This document shows, one piece after another, positions 12,370 to 21,502 of a DNA stretch of 62,964 nt. Position 1 is the stretch's first letter, and each line of letters opens with the position of its first letter. The DNA comes from Pelagibacteraceae bacterium. GTDB taxonomy: Bacteria > Pseudomonadota > Alphaproteobacteria > HIMB59. The DNA is taken from NCBI GenBank assembly GCA_002705265.1, contig PAHR01000001.1, positions 1 through 62,964 on the forward strand, read 5' to 3'. A model generated the notes under the pieces. That model had not been told where the DNA came from. It was given only the letters and a program-made list of their open reading frames with translations, and did not search any database. Position numbers and translations under genes: made by a program.

Positions 12370-13011
12370 TTGATAGTAGGTATAATAGATTATGGTGACG
12401 AAAATACAGGATCAGGAAATTTAAATTCTGTAAGAAATTCATTATTCTATGCCGGTTGCGAAACAATTTTGATTAATGATCCTGATCAATTAAAAAAAGT
12501 TGATAAAGTAATTTTACCTGGAGTTGGTGCAACAAAACATGTAATTGATAGTATTAAAAAAAAAAATTTTGATGAAGCTTTAAATGAAAATATTTTAAAA
12601 AAAGGAAAGCCCTTTTTAGGTATTTGCGTTGGCATGCAAGTTTTAGCAACTCATTTAACTGAATTTGGTGAACATGATGGTTTAGGTTGGATTGAGGGTA
12701 AGGTTATAAATCTTAAAGACACTATTTCTAATGATAGAATTATTCCACATATGGGTTGGAATGAAATATCATTTAAAAACGACACTTTAAAATTAGAAAA
12801 AAAAATTAATAGATATAAATCCTTTTATTTTGCTCATTCTTATACTCTTATCCCAGTAAATAAAAGTATTGTGAACTCTACTGTGGATTATGGTAAAGAA
12901 TTAGTTGCAGGTATTTCTTTTGATAACATAGCTGCTTTTCAATTTCATCCTGAAAAAAGTCAAATATCTGGAGAATTATTTTTAAAATGGTTTATAGAAT
13001 GGAGTCCTTGA
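12370..13011 (+). CDS. HisH-like glutamine amidotransferase paralogue (HisH2)
   Basis: DYGDENTGSGNLNSV, LGICVGMQVL nucleophile elbow, FQFHPEKSQ; TTG start; between wbpG-like and hisF-like genes. Confidence 0.92.
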   Translation: MIVGIIDYGDENTGSGNLNSVRNSLFYAGCETILINDPDQLKKVDKVILPGVGATKHVIDSIKKKNFDEALNENILKKGKPFLGICVGMQVLATHLTEFGEHDGLGWIEGKVINLKDTISNDRIIPHMGWNEISFKNDTLKLEKKINRYKSFYFAHSYTLIPVNKSIVNSTVDYGKELVAGISFDNIAAFQFHPEKSQISGELFLKWFIEWSP

Positions 13012-13012
13012 T

Positions 13013-13765
13013 ATGTACCAGAGACTAATCCCATCTATTTTAATTCAAGGTAATAGGCTAGTAAAAGGTAAATTTTTTGATAATCATAAAGATGCTGGCT
13101 CTCCTAGGACAACAGCTAGAGCGCACAATCACCAAGGAGCCGATGAACTTTTAGTAAGTGACATAAAAGCTTCAAAGTTCAACATACCCCCAAATTTTGA
13201 AATTTTGAAAGAGATCGCAAAAGAAGTATTTATGCCTCTTACCTTTTTTGGAGGAATTTCTTCCGTTCAGTTAGCAAGAAAATGTATGGATATTGGAGCT
13301 GATAAAATAGGCCTTAATACTACCGCTATTGATAATCCAAATTTGATAAATAGCTTGGCTAAACAATTTGGATCTCAAGCAGTTGTTTTGGGACTAGATA
13401 TTATTAAAATAGATAATAATTATTTTGTTTATGACCATAGATCAAAAAAAGCAATTCAAGATTTAGAACCACTAATATGGGCTAAACAAGCTATTGATTT
13501 AGGTTGTGGTGAAATTAGAATTATGTCAGTTGATAAAGAAGGTAGTCAGAATGGATTTGACTTTAATATATTTAATAAAATGAGAAAAATAGCAAATATA
13601 CCAATAATTTTAGAAGGAGGAGCTGGAGGATTAGACGATTTAGAAGAAGCTTATGATAATGGTGTAAATGGGATAGCTTTAGGATCCCAACTAGTTTTTT
13701 CAGACAGTAATTTAATTAAAATAAAAAAACATTTAAAAACAAAAAATAAAAATATAAGAGATTAA
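13013..13765 (+). CDS. HisF-like cyclase-family paralogue (HisF2)
   Basis: RLIPSILIQGNRLVKG, DAGSPRTTARA, VDKEGSQNGFD, GGAGGLDDLEEA. Confidence 0.92.
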   Translation: MYQRLIPSILIQGNRLVKGKFFDNHKDAGSPRTTARAHNHQGADELLVSDIKASKFNIPPNFEILKEIAKEVFMPLTFFGGISSVQLARKCMDIGADKIGLNTTAIDNPNLINSLAKQFGSQAVVLGLDIIKIDNNYFVYDHRSKKAIQDLEPLIWAKQAIDLGCGEIRIMSVDKEGSQNGFDFNIFNKMRKIANIPIILEGGAGGLDDLEEAYDNGVNGIALGSQLVFSDSNLIKIKKHLKTKNKNIRD

Positions 13766-13800
13766 GCTAACTAAATAAAAAAAGTTATATAACTTAATAA

Positions 13801-15372
13801 ATGAAAATGAATGTTATTTACATAAAATCACCTGACTCGGCATGGATAGATATAGCAAATATTTTAAAAAAAAAAAATAGTTGGAATACTGTTGGTTGGA
13901 TTGGTCAAAAAAAGTATAAAATAAATTTTGATAAATTTAGTAAAGACAACAAAGCAAATTATTTTGATCAAGAACTTTTTTTTTCCAATGAAATTGACTA
14001 TTATTTAAATCAACAAATACACACAAAGGTAAATGTAGATGAAATTTTAAAAAAAATGAAGTTTCATATTCCTATAATTTATGAACAAATTAACCGATGG
14101 TTTGATTATGCTATTTCAGAAAATAAAAATCTAAAAAAATTATTTTTAAGTAAGATGATCGCAGATATTTCAAAATTTATTGAAATTTATAAAATCGATA
14201 TAGTGGTTTGTCCAACAGTACCTCATCGTATTTATGACTATGTTTTTTATGCATTACAATTAATTAAAAATAAACCATTCTTAATGGTAGAAAATACTTC
14301 TGGAATTCGAATTAAAAACAATAACTTAGTAAATCTTAATTTTGGGATTTATAATGTTTATTTTAGAACGAGTTATATAAATAATATCAAATTAAACTCA
14401 AATCATAAATTTGATAGCGAGATTTCTAAAGTTTTACAATATTTTAAAGATAAAAATGATTCAATAAAATATACTTATATTCTAGCAAATGAAAAAACTA
14501 CTGAAAGTTTATTATATAAAAGTAAACTTCTTATCCCTAAAAGAATTAAACTTTACCTAGGTTTTATTATTAGAAATTTTTTTCAAGGCAATGATAAAAC
14601 AGGATTGTATTTAGAAAAAAATTCAAAAACTTTTTGCGCTAAGTCTTCTATAAAAAAAAACGTCACGTATAAACTTTTAATTCATAATAACTCACAAAAA
14701 GCTTTTAATTTTTACTTAAATAATTCTATTAAATCAGATTTCCCTGAAAAGTCTGTCTTTTTTGCTGGAAGTAGGCACCCAGAAAGATCTCATTGCCCTG
14801 ATGCAGGTCTTTTATACGACCCCCTAAGAATTCTAACAAAACTCTCTACAAATTTGCCTAATGATTATTTTATTTTATATAAAGAACATCCAAATAATTT
14901 TAATCAACCATTTGAGGATCCAAGAAAAAATATTGATTTTTATAAAAAGTTATTAGAATTAAAAAATATTATATTTATTCATCCAAAAATTCACTCAAAT
15001 CATCTTATTGACGTATCTTCTATAGTGGCCACAGCTACAGGGACTGCAGGATTTGAAGCAGCTATTAGAGGAAAGCAATCAATTATTTTTGGCTCTTGTT
15101 GGTATGAAACCCTTGGTTCAGTTAAAAAGTTAAATAATTCTTTTGAAATAAAGAATTATTTTAAGAATTTTAGAATCTTGGATGAAAAAAGTATTAGAAA
15201 AGAAATATCAATTTTATTGAATAAAATTTACTCTTGCTCTTTTGATTTAAATTATAGGAGGAATAATCTAGTTAATTTTAATGACAAAAGTAATCCTCTA
15301 TATTTAAAAAAACTAGATCTCATTTCTGAAATGTATTCTAATACTTACAGTACTTATAAAAAATTTAATTAA
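13801..15372 (+). CDS. surface carbohydrate biosynthesis protein, capsule-synthesis/GT-B-like (possible glycosyltransferase)
   Basis: GSRHPERSHCPDAGLLYDPLRILTKL...YFILYKEHPNNF...ATATGTAGFEAAIRGKQSIIFGSCWYE; shares PERS/PD/YKEHP motifs with 20009..21502. Confidence 0.65.
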   Translation: MKMNVIYIKSPDSAWIDIANILKKKNSWNTVGWIGQKKYKINFDKFSKDNKANYFDQELFFSNEIDYYLNQQIHTKVNVDEILKKMKFHIPIIYEQINRWFDYAISENKNLKKLFLSKMIADISKFIEIYKIDIVVCPTVPHRIYDYVFYALQLIKNKPFLMVENTSGIRIKNNNLVNLNFGIYNVYFRTSYINNIKLNSNHKFDSEISKVLQYFKDKNDSIKYTYILANEKTTESLLYKSKLLIPKRIKLYLGFIIRNFFQGNDKTGLYLEKNSKTFCAKSSIKKNVTYKLLIHNNSQKAFNFYLNNSIKSDFPEKSVFFAGSRHPERSHCPDAGLLYDPLRILTKLSTNLPNDYFILYKEHPNNFNQPFEDPRKNIDFYKKLLELKNIIFIHPKIHSNHLIDVSSIVATATGTAGFEAAIRGKQSIIFGSCWYETLGSVKKLNNSFEIKNYFKNFRILDEKSIRKEISILLNKIYSCSFDLNYRRNNLVNFNDKSNPLYLKKLDLISEMYSNTYSTYKKFN

Positions 15373-16489
15373 TTTTAATGTCTTCCCAACTTAGAGGATG
15401 CCCTGTTTTGAGATCTTTTAAGCTTTTTTTTCCATTTACATATTTATAAAACTTTAATGGAAGTCCATCATTTGGTCTTAGTGAATCAAAATTTTTATTT
15501 TTTCCATATCCAAATTTAAATTTATCTCCAGCCTTTATGTTTTTTGTTATCCAGAGTGAAGGTTGAAATTTTCTTGTTTCAAGCTCTCTATTAGAAGGTT
15601 TTAATTTTACAGATCCCTTCATCTTTTTAAATATTTTTAAGTGCTTTTTACTTAAATCTCTTAAAAAATTCTTGTAACTAAATTCATCTATTGCTTTGAT
15701 TAAATATTCTATTTCTTTTGGTTCTTTGGAGAATGCCCAATCAAAACCACCTTTTTTTTTCTCAAAAAGTTTTTTTGATTTTGACCTATTTTTAATTAAA
15801 TGGAATTCTATTACTTCAGCTCCCATATATACTGATGATAGTGGAGCTATGAATGGTTCTAAATTTTTTAAACTATTTACATTTTCAAATAAAGTGTGAT
15901 CAGAAAAGCCAATAGTACAATTAAAATATTTCTTTATAAAAGGGATAGTTTGTAGATCAAGTTCAGCAAAATTTGCCGGATAACCACTATTACAATGCAA
16001 CAAGGTTGGCCTAGCTTTGTTACTTCTAATAATATTGATTGCGTTTTCAACCTCTTCAAAATACGACATTCCATTTGAAATCATTATATTTTTTGAAACT
16101 TTTGTCGTTTCTTTAATTAAACTCAAATCAGACAATTCAAAACTAGCAATTTTATATTTACTAAAATTAAATTTCTTAGTAAATAGTAAGTCATTTTCTG
16201 AATAAACAGTTGTAAATAAATCAATTTTTATTTTTTTGCAATACTCAACTATATTATTATGCCAATCTCTTGGTGTATGAGCCATTTTGTATAATTTTTT
16301 AATAGCCATATTTCCCCACATGGTATTATTTTTAAATTTTGTATCTGATGAAATTGTATCGGAAGTATAGCTTTGGATTTTAACACAATCTATTTTAAGA
16401 CTTTTAGCAATATCTATAAGTTCAAACATTTCATGAAGATCCCCTTCATGATTGCAGGAAAGTTCTGCTATTAAATATGGTTTCTTCAT
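15365..16489 (-). CDS. pseI: pseudaminic acid synthase (PseI)
   Basis: YLIAELSCNHEGDLHEMFELIDIAKSL.CVKIQSYTSDTIS; TPRDWHNNIVEYCKK; SAF-like C-terminus SLRPNDGLP. Confidence 0.85.
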   Translation of the reverse strand: MKKPYLIAELSCNHEGDLHEMFELIDIAKSLKIDCVKIQSYTSDTISSDTKFKNNTMWGNMAIKKLYKMAHTPRDWHNNIVEYCKKIKIDLFTTVYSENDLLFTKKFNFSKYKIASFELSDLSLIKETTKVSKNIMISNGMSYFEEVENAINIIRSNKARPTLLHCNSGYPANFAELDLQTIPFIKKYFNCTIGFSDHTLFENVNSLKNLEPFIAPLSSVYMGAEVIEFHLIKNRSKSKKLFEKKKGGFDWAFSKEPKEIEYLIKAIDEFSYKNFLRDLSKKHLKIFKKMKGSVKLKPSNRELETRKFQPSLWITKNIKAGDKFKFGYGKNKNFDSLRPNDGLPLKFYKYVNGKKSLKDLKTGHPLSWEDIKIN

Positions 16490-17169
16490 TTTTTAGTTGT
16501 TATTTTAACTTCACACAATATTGATTTTGTTTTCTTTTTTGCTTTTGAAAATTCTAATTTAAGTTTATTTTCTAAAATCACATAAGCTTTTTTATATTCT
16601 TCTGAATCAACCATTCTTATAGCATCATAAACTTTATTTAAACCTTTATAAAGTTTAAGATTATTATCTTGATAGGAAAGTCTTTTTAAAGGAGTCCTTC
16701 TATAATTTTGACTTCTATAAATTAATTTTTTTTTATAAATAATATTTTTAATTATATCAATACTTACATCAGAGCATCTGTTTAGAATATCACTTAAAGG
16801 TCCCTTTAAACTCAGATGTCTTTTAAGAATTATTGGTCCCTTATCAAATTCTTCTGATATTAAAAAAGCGGTCATTTTAGTTTTATTTAAACCTTTTATA
16901 ATTTGATTTTGTATTGGACTTCCTCCTGAAAAATTTGGTAAATCTGAAGAGTGAAAACCTATAATTTTTGAATATTTTAATAAGTGACTTGGTATTTTGT
17001 AACTCCAATGCAAAACAAATACATAATCATAATTTTGATTTTTAATTTTATTTATAATTTTTGACTTTGAATTTAAAAAATCACAATGATGTTTTGTATG
17101 AGCTCTAAAAAACCTAAACGTTTTTCGACCCCATTCCTTATTAGAGATAAATAGTATTTTCAATGTCAT
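16486..17169 (-). CDS. formyltransferase-family protein
   Basis: GFHSSDLPNFSGGSPIQNQIIKGLNKTKMTAFLISEEFDKGPI (Formyl_trans_N pattern). Confidence 0.8.
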   Translation of the reverse strand: MTLKILFISNKEWGRKTFRFFRAHTKHHCDFLNSKSKIINKIKNQNYDYVFVLHWSYKIPSHLLKYSKIIGFHSSDLPNFSGGSPIQNQIIKGLNKTKMTAFLISEEFDKGPIILKRHLSLKGPLSDILNRCSDVSIDIIKNIIYKKKLIYRSQNYRRTPLKRLSYQDNNLKLYKGLNKVYDAIRMVDSEEYKKAYVILENKLKLEFSKAKKKTKSILCEVKITTKK

Positions 17170-17236
17170 ATTGTATTAGTCCTATAACTTCATATATAGT
17201 ATTAATTAATTAAGATAATAGCGAATAATAAATATT

Positions 17237-18388
17237 ATGGAAAAAAAAGTATTATTTTTATGTGATGAACAAAATGATTGGTTTTCACATATACTAAGAC
17301 CTTATGTCAAAAAACTAAATCAACAAAATAATAATTATAAAGCTTCTATTTCTTTTAAAATACCTAAAACCAAATACTTTGAGATTGTATTTTTGATGAA
17401 TCTTACCTACAAGGTAGAAAAAAATTTCCTCAAAAATTTTGGTGTAACTTTGCTTATCCATGAGAGTGATTTACCAAAAGGTAAGGGATACGCACCCATT
17501 CAATGGCAGTTATTAGAAAATAAAAATAAAATAAAATCTTGTCTAATAATGGCATCAGATAATGTTGATAGTGGAGATATAGTTGATTCAACTATTATTA
17601 AATTTAAAGATAATGAACTTTATGACAAGATAAGAAAAAAACAATTTGATTCACATTTATTACTGATAGACAGATTTCTTAGTAACTTTCCAAAATTTAG
17701 GAAACAAAAACAAAAAGGTTCTTCAACTTACTATAGAAAAAGAATGTTTGGAGATAGTGAGCTAAATATTAATCGATCAATTAAAAATCAATTTAATTTA
17801 TTAAGGATAGCCAATAATGAAAAATGGCCAGCTTTTATAAGAAATAAAAATAGTATTTATAAATTAAAAATATATGAGACAAATATTGAAGAACTGATTG
17901 GTTTAGAAATAAGAATAGCTAAACCAAAAGATAGTAGGGATATTTGGTTAATTAGAAATGACCCTTTAACAAGAAAAATGTTTAGAGTTCATAAATATGT
18001 AAAATGGGATGATCATAATACTTGGTATAAGGATATTATTGTTAATAAAAAAAGTAAAATTTTTATCGGTTATTCTAAAAATACAGATGAAATAATAGGG
18101 TATGTTAGATTTGATATTGATAAACAAAATAATTTTCATATATCTGTAAGTTTGAAATCGACATTTAGAGGTTTTGGCTTATCTACAAAATTTCTTTTGA
18201 TGGCATTTAAAACATTAAGAGAAAAGAATGTTTTATTTATTGCTGAAATTTATGATATTAACAAGGCAAGTAAAAAAATATTTAAAAATTTAGGTTTTAA
18301 AAAGTATAAACAATCTAGATCTTTAAATACTTTCAGAGCATATAAGAGAGAAATATTGGGCAAAAATTTACCTTTAGATAATAAATGA
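17237..18388 (+). CDS. bifunctional formyltransferase-like / GNAT acetyltransferase (PseH-like C-terminal domain)
   Basis: N-term LLIHESDLPKGKGYAPIQWQLLENKN...DNVDSGDIV; C-term IRIAKPKDSRDIWLIRNDPLTRKMF...GYVRFDID...SVSLKSTFRGFGLSTKFLLMAFKTLR...KASKKIFKNLGF. Confidence 0.85.
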   Translation: MEKKVLFLCDEQNDWFSHILRPYVKKLNQQNNNYKASISFKIPKTKYFEIVFLMNLTYKVEKNFLKNFGVTLLIHESDLPKGKGYAPIQWQLLENKNKIKSCLIMASDNVDSGDIVDSTIIKFKDNELYDKIRKKQFDSHLLLIDRFLSNFPKFRKQKQKGSSTYYRKRMFGDSELNINRSIKNQFNLLRIANNEKWPAFIRNKNSIYKLKIYETNIEELIGLEIRIAKPKDSRDIWLIRNDPLTRKMFRVHKYVKWDDHNTWYKDIIVNKKSKIFIGYSKNTDEIIGYVRFDIDKQNNFHISVSLKSTFRGFGLSTKFLLMAFKTLREKNVLFIAEIYDINKASKKIFKNLGFKKYKQSRSLNTFRAYKREILGKNLPLDNK

Positions 18389-19992
18389 AAACTCAAATAT
18401 CAATAATTTACAAGTTTTTGAGGAAATATTTGCCACTAAAATCACAATTATTTTTTCTACTTTTAATATTTTTTTCAATTTTAATTGGTTTATTAGATTT
18501 TTTTTCAATATATTTTTTACAAAATTTTAATTCTGAGTCTGGCGTTTCAATAAGTTTAAATCATAAATATGTGATTTATTTCATGATTAATTTCACTGCT
18601 TTATTTTTATTTAAATTAATTCATTTAATAATTAATAGATTAGTTTTAGTGACTTCTGAAGAAGGGTTATGTAATGAGATCATTAAAAAAAATTTTTTAA
18701 ATCGATATATCGATACGTCAGATAACTCAGATAGTTCAATCGTGAATTTGATTACATATGAGTCAAAAAGATTAACAAATAGTGTTATTAAGCCTATTAA
18801 TTTAATGTTTTCAAGCTCACTCATGCTTTCACTAATTGTCACTGGATTAATAATATTTGGTTATTCTTTAACTCTCATTATAGGAGCTTTAGGAACTTTT
18901 CTATTATTCATAATATATATGTCTATTAAAAAAAAGTTTGATTTTTTTAACAAAAATTTAACTAACAAAAATAACGAAAGAACAAAAAATATCTTAGATA
19001 TTTTAAAAGGTTCTATGGCAATAAAAAGTTACAAATTGGAAAATTTTTTCTTTAGTGATTTTAAAATCTCTAATTACCAAATTAAAAAATTGTCTTTACT
19101 TAGTGAACTATATCAACAGGTACCAGTAAAATTAGTAGAATTATTTATAATAATTTTAATTTTTTTGTTTTATTTGCTAAATTACTTTTACTCTTCAACA
19201 GATAATTTAAAAATAGATTTTTTTGTATATTTTTATGCGTTCTATAGAAGCTACCCTTTAGTTAAAGATATCTATGGGGCTTTTAGTAATTTTCAGAATA
19301 ATAAAGAGTCATATGTGCAAATTAAGAAATATTTAGATGAAAAATTTGACGATAGTTCGGATAAAAATTTAAACTTAAAATCTTTTAATAAAATATCATT
19401 TAAAAATATTAGTATTCAAAGAAAAAGAAAAAAAATTATTAATAACCTATCTGTTGATATTAAGAAAAGTAAATTCATGGGAATCTCTGGAAAATCCGGT
19501 TCAGGTAAAACTACTTTAGCCCTCGCTCTATCTGGATTAATTAATATTAGTAGTGGTAGTATATATTTAAATAATACTAAAATTGATCATAAAATTTTTT
19601 ACAAACTTAGAAAAGAAATTATTTATCTTAGCGAAAATCCTTTTATTGTTTCAGGTACCTTGGAGAAAAATATGTTTGGTATGTCTATAAGTAATAAAAA
19701 ATTAAAGGATTACTTAAAGTTAGTAAATTTTGAACAAATAAAAAAACATGATTATATAAATACCGATAATGATAATATTTCTTATGGGCAAAAACAAAAA
19801 ATAGCTTTAATAAGATCTTTATTATTTAAGCCAAAGATTTTAATTTTAGATGAAGCTCTTAATGGTATTGATTTAAAATCAATGTCAAAAATTTTAAATT
19901 TTTTAAAAAAGCAAAATATCACGGTTTTGCTAATTACTCATAATATATCAGTAATGAAAAAATATTGTGAAGATATCCTTAAAATTAATTAA
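18385..19992 (+). CDS. ABC exporter, fused membrane and ATPase domains (PglK/MsbA-like)
   Basis: Several TM segments; Walker A GKSGSGKTT; Walker B ILILDEAL; degenerate signature ISYGQKQK. Confidence 0.85.
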   Translation: MKTQISIIYKFLRKYLPLKSQLFFLLLIFFSILIGLLDFFSIYFLQNFNSESGVSISLNHKYVIYFMINFTALFLFKLIHLIINRLVLVTSEEGLCNEIIKKNFLNRYIDTSDNSDSSIVNLITYESKRLTNSVIKPINLMFSSSLMLSLIVTGLIIFGYSLTLIIGALGTFLLFIIYMSIKKKFDFFNKNLTNKNNERTKNILDILKGSMAIKSYKLENFFFSDFKISNYQIKKLSLLSELYQQVPVKLVELFIIILIFLFYLLNYFYSSTDNLKIDFFVYFYAFYRSYPLVKDIYGAFSNFQNNKESYVQIKKYLDEKFDDSSDKNLNLKSFNKISFKNISIQRKRKKIINNLSVDIKKSKFMGISGKSGSGKTTLALALSGLINISSGSIYLNNTKIDHKIFYKLRKEIIYLSENPFIVSGTLEKNMFGMSISNKKLKDYLKLVNFEQIKKHDYINTDNDNISYGQKQKIALIRSLLFKPKILILDEALNGIDLKSMSKILNFLKKQNITVLLITHNISVMKKYCEDILKIN

Positions 19993-20008
19993 GAATTAGT
20001 TTCTATTT

Positions 20009-21502
20009 TTATTTATCACTCTTGATATAATTAGTAATGTCAGTTTGAAAATTTTTCTTTATATTCTCATAGTCAAATTTTTCTTTATTATGTCCAAATC
20101 TAAAAAATGAATTATATCTCCAATAATCTCGGATTATATACATTCTCTGTATGCCTAATTTAATTTTATTAAATTTTAATTTAGTTTTATTAGTAAATTT
20201 GAAATTCATAGCTTCTATAATTGAATTTTTATTAATATATTTAATTACATTAGGATAATTTTGATATTGAGCATCCCCAAATAGAAGATATGGTTTTTTG
20301 ACATAATAAGATTCATGCCCTGAAGAACCATTTACACCTGCTATAAAAACAGATTTTTGCATAATTTTTATTGAATTTTCATAGTCTTTAATAAAATATA
20401 TATTTTTTAAATTTTCTCTAATCTTTATGAAATAATTTTTATCTCTATATATTATATTTTTAAAATATTTATCAAAACTTTTTGGATGTTCTTTATATAA
20501 AATAATATAATTTTTAGGAAGATGTCGAGATAATATTGATAAAGCATAATAATGCTCATAGTATATATTCCCATCTGGATTTGTTGATCTTTCCGGTTGA
20601 TAACTAGGTAAAAAGTAAATGTATTTTTTATTTTTTAATTTAGAAAAATTGATACTAAATTTATCATAGTATTTTTGCGATTGTCTCAAGCCATATTGGT
20701 TCATTTTACTTGCAAATAATATTCTTAGATATGAAGATCTTTTTGGAAAACCAAATTTTAACATAATTGGATTTATGCTTTTATTTAATTGTAGCAATCT
20801 TATAATTTTAAAAAAAATATTTTGTTTTAAATTTGATGAAAGAATTGTTTTATTAGTAAGAGGAACTCTTTTTTTATTAGTTAAACTTTTAATTTGATTG
20901 ATGATTTTAATTTCCTCTAATCTAAATATATTCTTATTTATTTTTGTAATTACATTTTTTTTGGTATTTATTTTTTTTACAAAATCATCATTGTTTTCAA
21001 TCAAACAACCAAACTCTTCAAAATATTGGAAATCAGGATAAATGAATTTAATACTATTAGATTCACAAATATCTCTAATAATTACGTCATAAACTCTATG
21101 AGGAGGACTTCCACAAATTACTAACTTAAAAGGATTACTAAGTATAATTTTAATTAATTTTCTAACTAATCTATCTATATATTGTAATCTTTGATCCAAA
21201 CTAAAATACATAAAATTTGGGAAAAATCTTGAAAGATTATTATTATATTTTAGATAATTATTTTGAAGTAATTCATAAGTACTTATAAATTTTAATTTAT
21301 TAAAAAATATTTTTTTATTATTAATTATAATATTAGGATAAGAATATAATTTTTCCGATAAATTATTATTTTTCTCATCAAAATCTTCATTAAATATATA
21401 TATATTTTTTTTATCAATATTTATTTCTTTAAAAATTTCATCCCATATAGGTGTTACTGTTCCAATGCCAAGTATTTTTTTATTCATTTTTAAATTATGC
21501 AA
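20009..21502 (-). CDS. surface carbohydrate biosynthesis protein, paralogue of 13801..15372
   Basis: FLPSYQPERSTNPDGNIYYEHYYALSILSRHLPKNYIILYKEHPKSF ... AGVNGSSGHESYYVKKPYLLFGD. Confidence 0.6.
   Translation of the reverse strand: MHNLKMNKKILGIGTVTPIWDEIFKEINIDKKNIYIFNEDFDEKNNNLSEKLYSYPNIIINNKKIFFNKLKFISTYELLQNNYLKYNNNLSRFFPNFMYFSLDQRLQYIDRLVRKLIKIILSNPFKLVICGSPPHRVYDVIIRDICESNSIKFIYPDFQYFEEFGCLIENNDDFVKKINTKKNVITKINKNIFRLEEIKIINQIKSLTNKKRVPLTNKTILSSNLKQNIFFKIIRLLQLNKSINPIMLKFGFPKRSSYLRILFASKMNQYGLRQSQKYYDKFSINFSKLKNKKYIYFLPSYQPERSTNPDGNIYYEHYYALSILSRHLPKNYIILYKEHPKSFDKYFKNIIYRDKNYFIKIRENLKNIYFIKDYENSIKIMQKSVFIAGVNGSSGHESYYVKKPYLLFGDAQYQNYPNVIKYINKNSIIEAMNFKFTNKTKLKFNKIKLGIQRMYIIRDYWRYNSFFRFGHNKEKFDYENIKKNFQTDITNYIKSDK

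Noticed and set aside
12370-13765. HisH/HisF as histidine biosynthesis genes
   Set aside because: Context is wbpG plus nonulosonate genes, and HisF lacks the Asp11 equivalent; no other his genes nearby
13866-13876. A11 tract near the start of the 523-aa gene, and a similar A11 at 12556-12566, as phase-variation switches
   Set aside because: Both are in frame and such runs are common in this composition; no evidence of variation from one sequence
15696-16205. Plus-strand ORFs within pseI
   Set aside because: Shadow ORFs; the opposite strand encodes a clear PseI
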